A stretch of DNA of 64,000 bases from positions 9,810,001-9,874,000 of the forward strand of contig CM060112.1 in NCBI GenBank assembly GCA_030522415.1, in the 5' to 3' direction. Position numbers and translations under genes: made by a program. Below are positions 1 to 11,617 of this stretch, piece after piece. Below the pieces are notes generated by a model. The model did no database searches and was not told the origin of the DNA. It saw only the letters and a program-made list of their open reading frames with translations. The first letter of the stretch is position 1; each line of letters opens with the position of its first letter. This DNA comes from Channallabes apus (lineage: Eukaryota > Chordata > Actinopteri > Siluriformes > Clariidae).

Positions 1-285
1 GGATTTTTGAGTTTTTGTGTAATTTTTGTGTTTTTATGTAATTATAACATGAAGTGCACAATATCTGACATCTGTGTTCTGTCTTTCAACTTATGTGTTC
101 TAGATTTAAATACACATGTGCAACTTCAGAATACCCATGTTCAGTATTTGAACATAAACATGCCATTTTAGAGCACATTTTGGATCATGTCATTTGCGTC
201 ATGTTATTTTAGAGTGTGAAAAGTTGTCTTATGAATAATTTTAAAAAGTTAAAGCAAATGGGCTATAGAACAGATCATATTTTTG
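1..285. other. AT-rich sequence, nothing recognised
   Basis: No coding or repeat signature is clear here. About 80 bp near 205-285 reappears in inverted orientation near 61546-61620 at the other end of the window, so part of it is probably an old dispersed repeat. Confidence 0.4.
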
Positions 286-320
286 TTTTATTTATTTATT
301 TATTTATTTATTTATTTTAT
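286..320. repeat. (TTTA)n microsatellite
   Basis: A run of TTTA units is directly visible. Such tracts often mark the tail of an old retroposon, but none is identifiable here. Confidence 0.9.
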
Positions 321-420
321 AGTAAATGAACAGCTCTCTTCTCTCCAATCCACTCTTGCTACGTCTTGACTCATTTGCATTACCGACGGTGATTGGATGT
401 TTACCGAGGGCTGAGGGGAA

Positions 421-422
421 GA

Positions 423-449
<27 letters not shown>
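421..449. repeat. (TG)n microsatellite
   Basis: An uninterrupted TG run ends in GCGCGC. An open frame runs through this stretch, but it is low-complexity and not a gene. Confidence 0.9.
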
Positions 450-453
<4 letters not shown>

Positions 454-716
454 CGCTGCAGCCTGTGTGCGGAGGGACAGAGACTTGAAATCTAATACCG
501 TATTGTATAGTGTCCCTTTTTCGGCGGATTTTTCCGCTACCGCAGATCATTTTATCAACTTTTTTGTGAGTATATTAACATGTGCTTTCTCAACATTTAA
601 AACTTTTGATTTGAGGGGGAAATACATTTATTTGAGGGGGCGCTGCCCAGATGATATGATCTTTAGCAGACGTCTCCGCAACGTACTTGTGCTATCTGGG
701 TGTATTACATCTACAA

Positions 717-842
717 CTAGGCATTTGGCAGACGCTCTTATCCAGAGAAACTTAAATTTTTTTTTATCTCATTACACATGAAAACCTCATGGGATCTTCC
801 GAACCGTAGTCCAATGCCTTAACCACTGAGCTACCCCTGGCC
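717..842 (-). mobile_element. tRNA-derived SINE (family 1), internally deleted
   Basis: On the minus strand this starts with a tRNA-like head containing an A box (TAGCTCAGTGG) and the sequence up to AGATCCCA. It ends with the tail CTCTGGATAAGAGCGTCTG followed by CCAAATGCC. The centre, including the B-box region seen in the fuller copies at 6448-6632, 42650-42827 and 59829-60021, is missing. It is a relic and not mobile. Confidence 0.8.
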
Positions 843-1636
843 CATATTTTATGCCAAATAAAGAAGCAGTTTAAAAATAAAATACTCACAAAATAAGAAC
901 AAAACGAACAAGAAATTACAGGCACAGGATTCCCAGCTTCAGGGGCAGGCTAGATGAAGTGAAGATCCCACTTGTGCATCACACCCACACACGCACACAC
1001 GCACGCACAAGGTGAAACGTGAATCCAAACAGCATTGCACTCCACAATGTTATACCCCCACCAGTACTCGCTAGCTAACTAGCTAGCTAGCCTCCAAGCC
1101 CAAAAGTGCCTAGAGTGGACCAAAACAACAAAATAATGGAATAAGAATACATCCAAATTAAACCAAAACAAAAAGCATAAAAAATAACCAAACCCAAATT
1201 CTCTTTACATAAAACACAGGGTTAGTGTTACAAAAACAAAAGAAGAAAGAACAAAAGTAACAATTAAACAAAAAACAAAAAGATGGGAATGTCAATCTGA
1301 ATGCTCAATAGAGCGATAGTGTCAAAATAGTTCTCTGAGAGCTGCATTAAAACACTCTTCACAGCACCAGCAAAAAGAAAATCACAGATGCAGATAGCCA
1401 AAACTCGAACAAGGCCCTCAACAACAGCAAGGCAACTCAGAACCACTAATGCATTCAGTGATCAGCAGTACACAGGCCATATGTAATCTACTGTAACAAC
1501 CATGGGCAGATCACCAAAAGAAAGAAAAATAAAATAAACAGAAAAACCAAAGAAACCAGAAGAAAAACAGCAGTAGCGTCCTCCTTAAATGCAGATGGTA
1601 AGTACGACCGCATTCAAGCAATTCACCGACACCGCG
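843..1636. other. Unassigned A-rich sequence
   Basis: No gene or known element is recognised. A short CTAGCTAACTAG palindromic cluster lies near 1070-1090, and a CACACGCACACACGCACG tract near 985-1010. The longest open frame (1264-1446, minus) has no protein-like features. Confidence 0.4.
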
Positions 1637-4600
1637 TCAAATCAAATTCAAATTTTATTCGTCACGTACACAGTCATACACAGTACGATATGCAGTGAAA
1701 TGCTTATACAACTGCCAGTGACCTTAAAAATAAAAGCTTAAACATAAGAAATCAATACGTATAAGAGAAATACATTAGAAAATAAAATTAACTAGTAAAA
1801 TATACTGTACAAGTGAAATATACTGTAATGAAATAAATACTGTAGAAAATGAAATTAACTAATAAAATATACTGTACAAAGTAAAATAAAAAATAAAATA
1901 TACTGAACACATATGAACAAAATATCAATATAGTAATATAGAAATATAAAAGAAGAAAATAGAAATTTGTCCAAATCAGAAATGTAGAAATGACTGGGGT
2001 GTGCAAATATGCATAATTGTGCATGTATTGTGTTGTGGTTGAGAGACCTTATCGCCTGCGGGACGAAGCTCCTCCTCAGTCTCTCTGTATTGGCCTTCAG
2101 GGAGTGGAATCGCTTCCCAGACCGCAACAGGGAGAACAGTCCATTGTTGGGATGGCTGAGGTCCTTCACCATCTTCCTGGCCTTGGTCCAGCACCGCTTG
2201 CTGTAGATCGGGTGCAGGTCAGGGAGCTTGGTGCAGATGATTCATTCAGCTGAACGCACCACCCTCTGTAAAGCTCGTCTGTCCTGCATGGTGCTGTTTC
2301 CAAACCAGGTTGTGATGTTTCCCGTCAGGATGCTCTCTATGGTGCAGGAGTAGAAATTCCTGAGCACCTTGGAGGGCAGTCTACAGTCTCTCAAGCGACT
2401 GAGGTGGTAGAGACGCTGCCAGGCCTTTTTCACCACGGTGTTGATGTGACAGGACCATGACAGGTCCTGCGTGATGTGAACACCGAGGTATCAAAAGCTG
2501 TCCACTCTCTCCACTGGGCTGCTGTTGATGACTGGGGTCTGGTAGTTCCTCTACTGCTTTGTACAAAAGTCCACAATCAGCTCCTTTGTCTTGCTGACGT
2601 TCAGGAGGAGATTGTTCCTCTGGCACTATTTCTCCAGATTTCCAATCTCCTCTAGGAAGCCGACTCATCGTTGTCCGTGATCAGGCCCACCATGACAGTG
2701 TCGTCAGCAAACTTGATGAAGGTGGTGGAGTTGGTAGTGGCCACGCAGTCATAGGTGTATAAAGAGTACAGCAGGGGGCTCAGAACACAGCCCTGGGGGG
2801 CTCCAGTGCTGAGAGTGAGGGAGGCTGAGACATGCCCGCCCATCCTTACTGCCTGTGGTCTGCCAGTTAGGAAGTTGGAGATCCACTGACACATAGTTGA
2901 GCTGGTGCTCCAGCTTGGTGGTGAGTGTGGAAGGAATTATGGTATTAAATGCAGAGCTGTAGTCGATGAAGAGCATTTTCACATAATTCCCACTCCGAGT
3001 GTCCAGGTGAGTGAGTGATGTGTGGAGGAGATGTGAGATTGCATCATCTGTGGAACGGTTTGGACGGTAAGCGAACTGTACTGGGTCAAGTGTGCCGGGT
3101 AGTGAAGAAATGATGACGTCTCTGACCAGGCGTTCAAAGCACTTCACCACTACTGAGGTGAGGGCTACAGGGCGATAGTCATTGAGGGAAGCAGGATGTG
3201 GTTGTGGGACAGGAACAATGATGGACTCTTCGAAGCATGTGGGGATCACTGACTGGGATAAAGAGATGTTGAATATCTCTGCGAAGGCTCTGAGAATACG
3301 GGAGGCAGAGATGCCGTCTGGTCCTGCTGCTTTCCTGATGTTCATTCTCTTGAAGGCTCTCCTCACGTCATGCTCGGAGATGATGAACACATTTCCGGTG
3401 CTGGCAGTGTCTTCCTGTCTGAATTCCTGCATTAGCATCGCTAGCGTCTTTAGCTGCAGCCTCGAAGCGAGCATAGAAAGTGTTCAGCTCGTCTGCCAGA
3501 GTCGTGTCCGCGTTCGTCATTCCGGTTATTGGTGCTTTATAGTCCGTTATTGTTCTTAGTCCCTGCCACAGACTCCTAGAGTCACTCTGTTGGAGTTGTG
3601 ACTCTAGTTTCCGTCCATAGTGCTGCTTTGCTTCTTTCACCGCTTTCCGGACGTTATATGACGCAGCCTTGTAGGGTTCCATGTCCCCCGACGCAAGTCC
3701 CGTGTTGTAGGCAGATCACAGAGCATCGTGGATGATTTTATCCACCTACGGATTCTGGTTGGGAAACATTCTGATAGTTTTTTTCTCTACGGTATCATCC
3801 GCTAGTTTCCCGATGAATCCCACAAACGCTTCCGTAAAACATGCTGACGTCATCGGATTGTTTCTGAACATCTCCCAGTCTGCATCATCGAGTGCGTCCT
3901 GTAACACGGCCACCGATTGGTCCGTCCAGCGCACGACCTCCCTCTGAACCGGAACTTCCTGTTTCAGCCTTTGTTTGTATTTTGGCATGAGGAAGATGGC
4001 GGCGTGGTCGGATTTACCAAACGGCAGGCGAGATTGTGCCTTATAGCTGTCCTTGACCATCGTAAAACAGTGGTCCAGTGTCCTTTCACCCCTGGTGGGG
4101 CAGGTTTGAGGTTGGCACTATTAACGTCCCCCGCCACAATAAGCGCAGCATCCCGGTGTTGGGTTTGGTGATGTGTGAGTGCCTCATGCAGCTCGCACAA
4201 GGCAGTGTCCGTGTCCGCTTCTGGTGGAATATAGAAGGCGCTGATTATGACCGTTGTGAACTCCCGAGGGAGATGAAATGATGACACATGATGGACAGTA
4301 GTTCCAGATTTGGTGTGCAGGAGCGTGTAAGAGGAACAACGCTCGCGCTGTTGCACCAGCTGCTGTTCACTATCAAACACACGCCGCATCCCCTTGACTT
4401 CCCCGAGTCCCGCTTCCTGTCCATGCGGTGAACCGAGAAGAACTCGGCCGACTGGATGGCGTGGTCCGACAACGCTGGGTTCAGCCATGTCTCAGTGAAG
4501 CAAAGCAGATTGTAGTCCCGAATGTCCCTCTGGAACTTTATCCTGGCCCTGAGGTCATCGAGTTTGTTCTCCAGTGACTGGACGTTGGCGAGCAGGATGC

Positions 4601-4950
4601 TAGGCAGAGGTGTGCGGCGTGCACAAGCTCTCAGCCTGTTCCTGACGCCGGCTCGTTTCCCTCGGGGCTGCTGCTTCACATTGCGTCCTTTGTTCTCCCT
4701 CAGGATCTCACTCGGGCAACTCGGATCTGGAGTTAAAAACGTCGAATTGTGAGTACATTGTATACCAATAGAAACCAACCAAAAGCGTGTCTGTATTATA
4801 CTTAATGTACTCAATGGTGGTGAATTAGCCGGTTTAAAGTTCCTGAAAGATAACTTAAACGACGAAAATAAAGTAAAATAGGTCGGATCAGTCGTGACGG
4901 CAGCCGAACTCACCAGCGCCATCGTGGAAAACATGAACTGTAGCCAGACA
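1637..4950 (-). mobile_element. LINE A: near full-length L2/Maui-like non-LTR retrotransposon
   Basis: Reading on the minus strand, the element starts near 4945 with a conserved 5' end (AAC..ATGGCGCTGGTGAG), followed by an endonuclease, a linker and a reverse transcriptase. It ends near 1637 in a tail of AATTTGAATTTGA type preceded by GTATATCGTACTGTG-like sequence. The same 5' and 3' ends occur in LINE B at 8283 and 24775, which fixes both boundaries. The family is placed near L2/CR1 (Jockey superfamily) from its reverse transcriptase motifs. The exact clade is inferred. No convincing target duplication was found. Confidence 0.9.
2240..4934 (-). pseudogene. LINE A endonuclease / reverse transcriptase, frameshifted
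   Basis: In order on the minus strand I see an APE-type endonuclease start (LANVQSLENKLDDLRARIK, about 4600), the motif CFTETWLNP (about 4510), AGDVNSANL (about 4115) and KSDHAAIFLMPKY (about 4015). A linker (SRSLWQGLRTITDYKAPITG, about 3570) follows, then the reverse transcriptase. This has [10 protein letters not shown] (3340), [10 protein letters not shown] (3180), [11 protein letters not shown] (3080), motif [12 protein letters not shown] (2970), motif [15 protein letters not shown] (2800) and motif C FADD (2710). The catalytic FADD box is present. The frame is broken several times: between the endonuclease blocks near 4300 and 4100, near 3700, near 3400, at 2900 and after 2680. The enzyme would nick target DNA and copy the LINE RNA onto it. 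This copy cannot make it whole. Confidence 0.88.
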
Positions 4951-5734
4951 CCCTTAGCGCACTAAGAAAAAAAAACGATTAATAAAATACATTTCTCCCG
5001 TAAACCAGAAAAAATGAAACTCACTTACCAAGACAAATTGTTATGCTATGTGAATTGTAATGCTGCTCACAGCTCATAGCAAAATACCATGCAGAAAGAC
5101 ATTCCCAGAAAAGTATTCCACGGCTTAGAATTAAACAAACTCCGGTTAACATTACCCGATGCAAAACAAACAGTACATAATCAGCGTGCACATACGTGAC
5201 AGACAGTGGGCAATCTATAACTCTACCAGGCATCAATTGGCCATTCTGAGCATTAAGGGAATATAAAAATCTGCTTTTTAGTTTACATACGCACTCCGTA
5301 AGGGCGGTCCCAATTGTGACGCACACCAGGTAAAATAACTCCAGCCTTAAATACCATCAGAAACCATTCTAATAGGCTATCGTGGATGACAAATCACCCG
5401 CCTATAAGCCTATAAGCCAATGAGAAAGATTTGTCATCCACATTGCAACATTTATTTATTTATTTGTTCATTTATTTATTAATTAATTTATGCATGGCCA
5501 TTATCTGGCCATACATCCTGCAAACAATAAAGAACTGCACCTGTCTAAAGTCTAAAGGCATGGTGACAAAAGTAAAAAAGAACGATGGGTTACAAAGAGG
5601 CTTGAGGTTGAGGAATTTAAAGAGAGGTGTCGGAATAACTTCTAGACCAACACCATTGATGAATGGAATGATATACTATATGAGTGAGATGGCAAGAATT
5701 AAAAAAGACAAGTATTAAAAAATCTAGTACACTG
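4951..5734. other. Unassigned sequence with a 14-bp inverted repeat
   Basis: No gene is recognised. A perfect 14-bp inverted repeat sits at 5382-5395 and 5428-5441. From 5440 to 5480 there is a TTTA/TTAA-rich tract. The open frame 5431-5718 ends in residues weakly reminiscent of the C-terminus of L1/Tx1-type reverse transcriptases, but this is too weak to call. Confidence 0.35.
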
Positions 5735-5999
5735 CCTCGCTAAAAAGGTAATATAGTAATATACACCTTAATATGCTGTTTTACTACCATTAGCTTTGAT
5801 TAATGAGCATTTACAATGGCATTATTTTGACATCCTTATGCAACATTTATTGCAAAATTTATTCTCATGCAGAGTTGCTTTAATTTTTGGCTGAGATCTT
5901 CTAAAAATTAAGGAAAAGACAAATCACTCCATAAAGTCTTCTCCAGCACATACTAAAGACTTTGAATGGGGTTAAGGTCAGGACACTATGGTCCCAATC
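5735..5999 (-). mobile_element. Tc1/mariner relic, left part (split by hAT)
   Basis: The plus strand reads like the non-coding strand of a Tc1 transposase: TTAGCTTTGATTA, then TTCTCCAGCACAT, then GAATGGGGTTAAGGTCAGGA. The last corresponds to the coding motif around the catalytic PDLNPIE region. The sequence is interrupted at 6000 by the hAT element and resumes at 7346 with the duplicated TCCCAATC. No open frame survives. Confidence 0.6.
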
Positions 6000-7345
6000 C
6001 AGAGGTGGAAAGAGTAATAAAATTTTGTATTCAAGTACAAGTACTGTTACTTCAGTGAAATTTGACTTAAGTACAAGTAAAGTTACCATTATAAAAATCT
6101 ACTCAAGTAAAAGTAAAAAGTAGCTCATTAAAAAATTTACTCAGAGTAAAAGTTACAGAGTTACTTTTTTATTTTTATTTTTTTAACAGCGGGGGTGGGA
6201 TGAGGCATTCTAGCGTAGTTCAAAAAAGATGCAGATATAAATCTCAAACTAGTTGTTTTTAACTGAAGGAACACCTTTGCATAATAAAGCTGTTGTCTTT
6301 CTTGTGCTTGAAAATCAAAGTGGTCACTTAAATATGGTGTTACGTCCCAGTCTAGGGTCATACAGCAAAAGAATGGTTCAGTTCTATTTTAAACTGTATG
6401 GAAATGGTGGTATATGGCAGAAAGAACTAGATCCAATCATTAACATTTAGGCATTTGGCAGACGCTCTTATCCAGAGCGACTTACATTTTTTATTATATC
6501 ATTACACATCTGAGCAGTTGAGGGTTAAGGGCCTTGCTCAAGGGCCCAACAGTGGCAACTTGGTGGTTTGTGGGGTTTGAACCTGGGATCTTCTGAACCG
6601 TAGTCCAATGCCTTAACCACTGAGCTACCCCCCGGTATTAACTGATGAAATAATGAGGTTTGTACATACAAACACACAACAGGAGGAGGAGGATCAGATT
6701 CAGGGTGGACCCAGGCCAAAATAATAAACAAAATGGTATTTATATTTAGTAGCTAGATTACCTGCAAAAAAAAAACCACACAAACAAAAATACAGGTACC
6801 TTCCCGGACTCCCTAAACCAAAAACAGTGAAATTATCTACAAATATATATAAAGACCAACCAAACCAAAGGGACAAAGCAATAATCAAAGTCAATGGGAG
6901 GCAAAAAGTAAAAAACAGAATACACAACCAAATATCCAAACGACAAAAATCACAACCTCTTTCCTCTTTCCCGCGTCTCTCTCCGGTTTATATATGGTCG
7001 CGCTAGTCGATGACGTCACTCTCAGGGCGGAAGTGACCGTGTGGAAGGTCAGGTAGCTGCCGATGTCAGAAAACCTGGAGTGGAGTCTGGAGCGGCGCGC
7101 GACCAGGACATGATACACACACGCGAGCGCAAAAGCATAATATTTGTATTATTTACATTCATTTATTTTTTACTCAGTAGCGAATATGATTTAAAATGTA
7201 GCGAATTACTATACTTCAAACAAAACGTACTTAAGTAAAAGTAAAATTACAGATTTTAAAAACTACTTTAAAAAGTAGAAATACACAAAAAAACTACTCA
7301 ATTACAGTAACGCGAGTAAATGTAATTCGTTACTTTCCACCTCTG
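6000..7345. mobile_element. Non-autonomous hAT-like DNA transposon
   Basis: The ends are inverted repeats (CAGAGGTGGAAAGAGTAA at left, CTTTCCACCTCTG at right), with similar sub-terminal sequence rich in AAGTAC and AAGTAAAAGTA. It is flanked by a perfect 8-bp duplication TCCCAATC at 5992-5999 and 7346-7353, the length typical of hAT elements. It carries no transposase and depends on one made elsewhere. A SINE sits inside at 6448-6632, so the SINE is younger than, or was carried by, this copy. Confidence 0.92.
6448..6632 (-). mobile_element. tRNA-derived SINE (family 1) inside the hAT element
   Basis: On the minus strand the head has an A box (TAGCTCAGTGG) and a B box (GGTTCAAACCC). A body containing GCCCTTGAGCAAGGCCCTTA follows, then the tail AGTCGCTCTGGATAAGAGCG and TCTGCCAAATGCC. 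Boxes A and B form a Pol III promoter in such elements. ATTAAC flanks both sides and may be a short target duplication. Confidence 0.88.
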
Positions 7346-7443
7346 TCCCAATCTCACTTACATTAAAATAAAAATGCATAAAATCTGCACACACAGTGCT
7401 GAAGTGAGAGTGGGCATAAAAGTTGCTTTATCATCCCCCCCAA

Positions 7444-7479
<36 letters not shown>

Positions 7480-8282
7480 TAGTTCCTGCCAAAGGCACTC
7501 TCAAAATAAGACCCACAATAGCCCTGCCCATTGAAGTGTTCTGATGACCCAGTTCCTGCCTCAGTGCTCTTGTGGCATCTACCATGACAGTATGAATCAG
7601 TCAAACTTAACAACTGGTTCTTGATCGATGGAGCCATCACTTATGCTAGCAGTCAGACAGGCTGCAGAAAACCTTTGCCCCTCTTTTGTCATGTAGTCCA
7701 TGATGCTACACTTTGTTTCACGCTAATTGGCCCTCCCTAGTATATTAATCACCCTCTCTCTCCTGCCCTCACACATACACAGACAAATTTCTAGCCACGT
7801 AAGTTATTTCCTCAGAGAGTCAGAGAGTAGACTTAAACTAGTGGAGCAATGGAAAGTGTTCTCATTAATAAGATGGTGGCTGAGAAACTCCAGTGGCCTT
7901 TTGTAGAGTGTGATTTTCATGACCTAATTGAAATTTTGATTTGTAGTTTCCAGCTATTCTCTGGTGAGGAAATTATAGCTGGCTTATTCATCCAATAATG
8001 GACAGAGTACATTAAACTATCAGCAATGTCCATTAAACACACACTATTATGATCTGACAACCAGTTCATAAACAATAGTGGGAGGCAATAAACAGAGTTC
8101 ACAGTCCATTTTTCCCCCAAACATCAACCTGTTAAAATGTTTGAAAACAATTTACTTTTTTACAATTTTTTAGTTTTTGAATTAAAGCGTACAACGTTTG
8201 TGTGTAAATGTCACTTACAGTACCAATAAATTAATGAGTGTGTGCATTCCACAGCTGATTTGCCTGGACTCCCACAAAATGG
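7346..8282. other. Tc1 relic remnant, CA microsatellite and unassigned sequence
   Basis: The first 50-60 bases continue the Tc1 relic after the hAT insertion. A (CA)n run lies at 7447-7478. From about 7500 to 8282 I recognise nothing. The stretch has no long open frame and ends where LINE B starts. Confidence 0.4.
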
Positions 8283-8489
8283 GATGGGAAACAAGATGGC
8301 GCCGGTGAGGTCGGCTGCTGTCACGACTGCTCCGACCTACTTTTCTTTGTTTTTGTATTTTAAAGTAATTTCCAGTAACTTTAAACCGGCAAACTCATCA
8401 CCATTGAGTACATTAGGTATGATAGAGACACTCTTGTTTCTATTGGTATACAATGTACTCACAATTCGACGTTTTTAACTCTGGATCCG
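8283..8489 (+). mobile_element. LINE B piece 1: 5' end
   Basis: It begins AACAAGATGGCGCCGGTGAG and matches the LINE A 5' end, including the KPANS..PLSTL coding-like stretch near 8380. It is cut at ATCCG (8485-8489) by the solo LTR. Confidence 0.85.
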
Positions 8490-9877
8490 TGTTACGTGCA
8501 GAGGTGTAGTGCACGTATGTGTGTGTGTAGCGCGGGTATGTGCGCATGCGCGATCTCTCCCCCCTTTCTCTCTGTCTCTCCCGCTCTCCTTTTTCGCAGG
8601 AAGCCCCGCCCCGATGGAACGTGCCATGACGTGCGCCGCGATTGGCTGACTGTGGATCTGCGCATCTTCTTAAGCGGGCGAGTGGAAGCAGACAATGCGC
8701 GACTTATGCCTGGTGTATGACTTACGTGCTCAGAAGTGATTGGTTGATTGTTGGTTGTTGTAGTGTTGGTTGGAGTGTGACTGTTTGATTGAGTGATTGT
8801 TAAGTTTAAAATGTAGAAGAAATGTCCGAGCTAAGTTTTAAGCTAAGAGAATAAGAGTTATTTCTTGTTGTGTCCACTGCACCTTGATACACTTACCGGT
8901 CCGGGCCCAATCGACCGGGAGAGACAAACACACACACACACACGCCAGCATGATGTCTGAAGATCTCTGTTTATTCTCAGCAAAGAGAGCACATTTAAAC
9001 GCTGCTACGTCCCGAACATCAAAAGAACCAGTCATTAACATGTCAGTCATTGAGGGACCCGGAGACAGACAGGTGTGAGGAGATACATTTGCATTCTCCT
9101 GATTAAACAAAAGGGTTCTAGCAGACAGGAGCCATTTGGATGTATCCTCGTCTGAATACAGGATATACAAGGTGTTACCACAGAAGGCATGAGGAAGCAC
9201 AGTGAGGGGTCTGTTCTCAAGGCACAGGAATCTTCTTATTAGATTACACTGTCTTACAATATTATAAAACCTTACAGTGATTGACTGAGTATTTCTTTGT
9301 TATTTTTGTATTTTGTTTTGAGTGATTGCATGTGTTTGTGTGTTATTGTTTGTTTGGTGGGAGAGAGAGCCTGTGTGTCATGCCTGGCCTCTCTTCTTCC
9401 TGTTTGTTGTTTTCGGGTTTTCTTTATTGTTTGTTTGTGTTTGCGTGGATGGAAGTGTTCCTCCCGCTATTGTATATAGTTTCTTTTTTTCTTTATTGTG
9501 TATATATATTGTTTTGTTCTTTTTTTGTGTTTGTATATAGTTTCAAGGAAGCAGTAGGGGTTGGGCGCCATTTTTGTTGTCCCCCGTTTTCTCCTGTTTT
9601 GTGTTGGATAGTTAGGAAGCTAGTTTAGTTTTTGTATTTTGATTTCAGTGTTCTTTTTGGTAGTTTAGTTAGCTTGAGGGTGGAGATAGAGGGGGGGGGT
9701 TTGTTTATTGTTTTGGCCTTGGCCCAGTCCTGAAGCTCAGAGCTTCCTGTATGTGTATGTGCGTGTGTATTAAAATAAAACCCACGCACAAAATCTTGGT
9801 TGCAAGAATATTTATTTATAATAAGTTTATTATTTTCTTTGTTGCGTTCCTTTTACCCTAGATCGGGGGTCGTAACA
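8490..9877 (+). mobile_element. Solo LTR (family 1), 1388 bp
   Basis: The element starts TGTTACG and ends CGTAACA, so it has the usual TG...CA termini. A perfect 5-bp duplication ATCCG flanks it at 8485-8489 and 9878-9882. No internal retroviral genes are present, as expected after recombination between two LTRs. The left part is GC-rich and promoter-like: a palindromic TGCGCATGCGC (8541-8551), a GC box (8604-8612) and an inverted CCAAT box (8641-8645). An AATAAA lies near 9773. Strand is inferred from the promoter-like and polyadenylation-like order. Confidence 0.85.
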
Positions 9878-9882
9878 ATCCG

Positions 9883-11242
9883 AGCTGGCCGAGTGAGATC
9901 TTGAGGGAGAACAAAGGACACGACACGAAGCGGCGGCCTAGAGGGAAACGAGCCGGCGTCAGAAACAGGCTGAGAGCCCGTGCACACCGCACACATCTGC
10001 CTAGCATCCTGCTCGCCAACGTCCAGTCACTGGAGAACAAACTCGATGACTTCAGGGCCAGGATAAAGTTCTAGAGAGACATTCAGGACTGCAATCTCCT
10101 CTGCTTCACCGAGACATGGCTGAACCCAGCAGTGCCGGACCATGCCATCCAGCCGGCCGAGTTCTTCTCGGTTCACCGCGTGGACATGACACGGTACTCG
10201 GGGAAGTCACGGGGAGGCGGCGTGTGTTTAATAGTGAACAACAGCTGGTGCAACAGCGTGAGCGTTGTTCCTCTTACACGCTCCTGCACACCAAATCTGG
10301 AACTACTGTCCATCATGTGTCATTCTTTTTATCTTCCCCGGGAGTTCACATCGGTCATAATGAGTGCCGTTTATATTCCACCACAAGCCGACACGGACAC
10401 TGCCTTATATAAGCTGCATGAGGCGCTCACACAGCACCAGACACAGCACCGGGACGCTTTTATCAGCACCACCAGGGGCGAAAGGACACTGGATCATTGT
10501 TATACAACGGTCAAGTACGGCTACAAGGCACAATCTCGTCCAGCGTTTGGTAAATCCGACCACGCTGCCATCTTCCTCATGCCAAAATACAAACAAAGGC
10601 TGAAACAGGAAGTTCCGGTTCAGAGGGAGGTTGCGCGCTGGACGGACCAATCGCGGTGGCCGAGTTACAGTACAGGACGCACTCGATGATGCAGACTGGG
10701 ACATGTTCAGAAACAGCTCCGATGACGTCAGCGTGTTTACGGAAGCGGTTGTGGGATTCATTGGGAAGCTAGCGGATGATACAGTGGAGAAAAAGACTAT
10801 CATAACGTTTCCCAACCAGAAGCCGTGGGTGGATAAAACCATCCGCGATGCTCTGAGATCTCGCACCGCTGCCTACAACACGGGACTTGCGTCGGGGGAC
10901 ATGGAACCGTACAAAGCTGCGTCATATAACGTCTGGAAAGTGGTGAAAGAGGCGAAGCAGCTCTACGGGAGGAAACTAGAGTCACAGCTTCAACAAACTG
11001 ACTCTAGGAGCCTGTGGCAGGGACTAAGTACAGTTACGGACTATAAAGCACCAACATCCGGTATGATGAACGTGGACGCGACTCTGGCAGATGAGCTGAA
11101 CACTTTTTATGCCCGCTTCGAGGCTGCAGCTAAAGACGCTAGCGATGCTAATGCTAGTGGCGCTAACAGCTGCAGACAGGTAGACACTGCCAGCACCGGA
11201 AGCGCCGAGCATCTCCGAGCACGACGTGAGGAGAGCCTTCAG
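9883..11242 (+). pseudogene. LINE B piece 2: endonuclease and linker region
   Basis: Frames in this stretch encode the endonuclease blocks (LEHK/LENKLDD region near 10030, CFTETWLNP-like near 10110, SDHAAIFLMPKYKQRL near 10560), then the linker with SRSLWQGLSTVTDYKAP near 11010 and ELNTFYARFEAAAKDAS near 11100. The endonuclease is frame-disrupted and has lost the segment around the catalytic AGD(F/V)NS motif near 10460, which is present in LINE A. It stops at TCAG (11239-11242), where LINE C entered. Confidence 0.85.
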
Positions 11243-11446
11243 TTTATTTTATTTACCTTTATTTAACCAGGCAAGACAGATTAAGAACAGGTTTCTTATT
11301 TACAACTGTGGCCTGGCAAAGGCTGAGCCTTTTGGGGGAAGTAGCGGAACTGATAAAAAAATTTAAAAATTAAAAAAAAAAAATTAATAAATAAATTAAA
11401 GCAAAGAACAGAAAATAAGTTACATATTAAAATTAAAAAAAAAAAA

Positions 11447-11497
11447 ATATATATATATATACACATACATACTGTATATATACACATACACACATAT

Positions 11498-11560
<63 letters not shown>

Positions 11561-11612
11561 CATATATATATACATACAGTACATACATACACATACATAC
11601 GCACACATGCAC
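11447..11612. repeat. (TA)n / (TACA)n microsatellite
   Basis: This long alternating TA and TACA/ATAC tract lies in the LINE C 3' UTR. It continues after the MITE at 12167-12255, so the MITE landed inside it. Confidence 0.95.
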
Positions 11613-11617
11613 ATATA

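Noticed and set aside
326..781. 151-codon open frame on the plus strand
   Set aside because: It runs through a TG microsatellite and into a SINE relic. No domain is present.
9297..9628. Three overlapping cysteine-rich plus-strand frames
   Set aside because: They come from a T- and TG-rich part of the solo LTR. No signal or domain pattern holds across frames.
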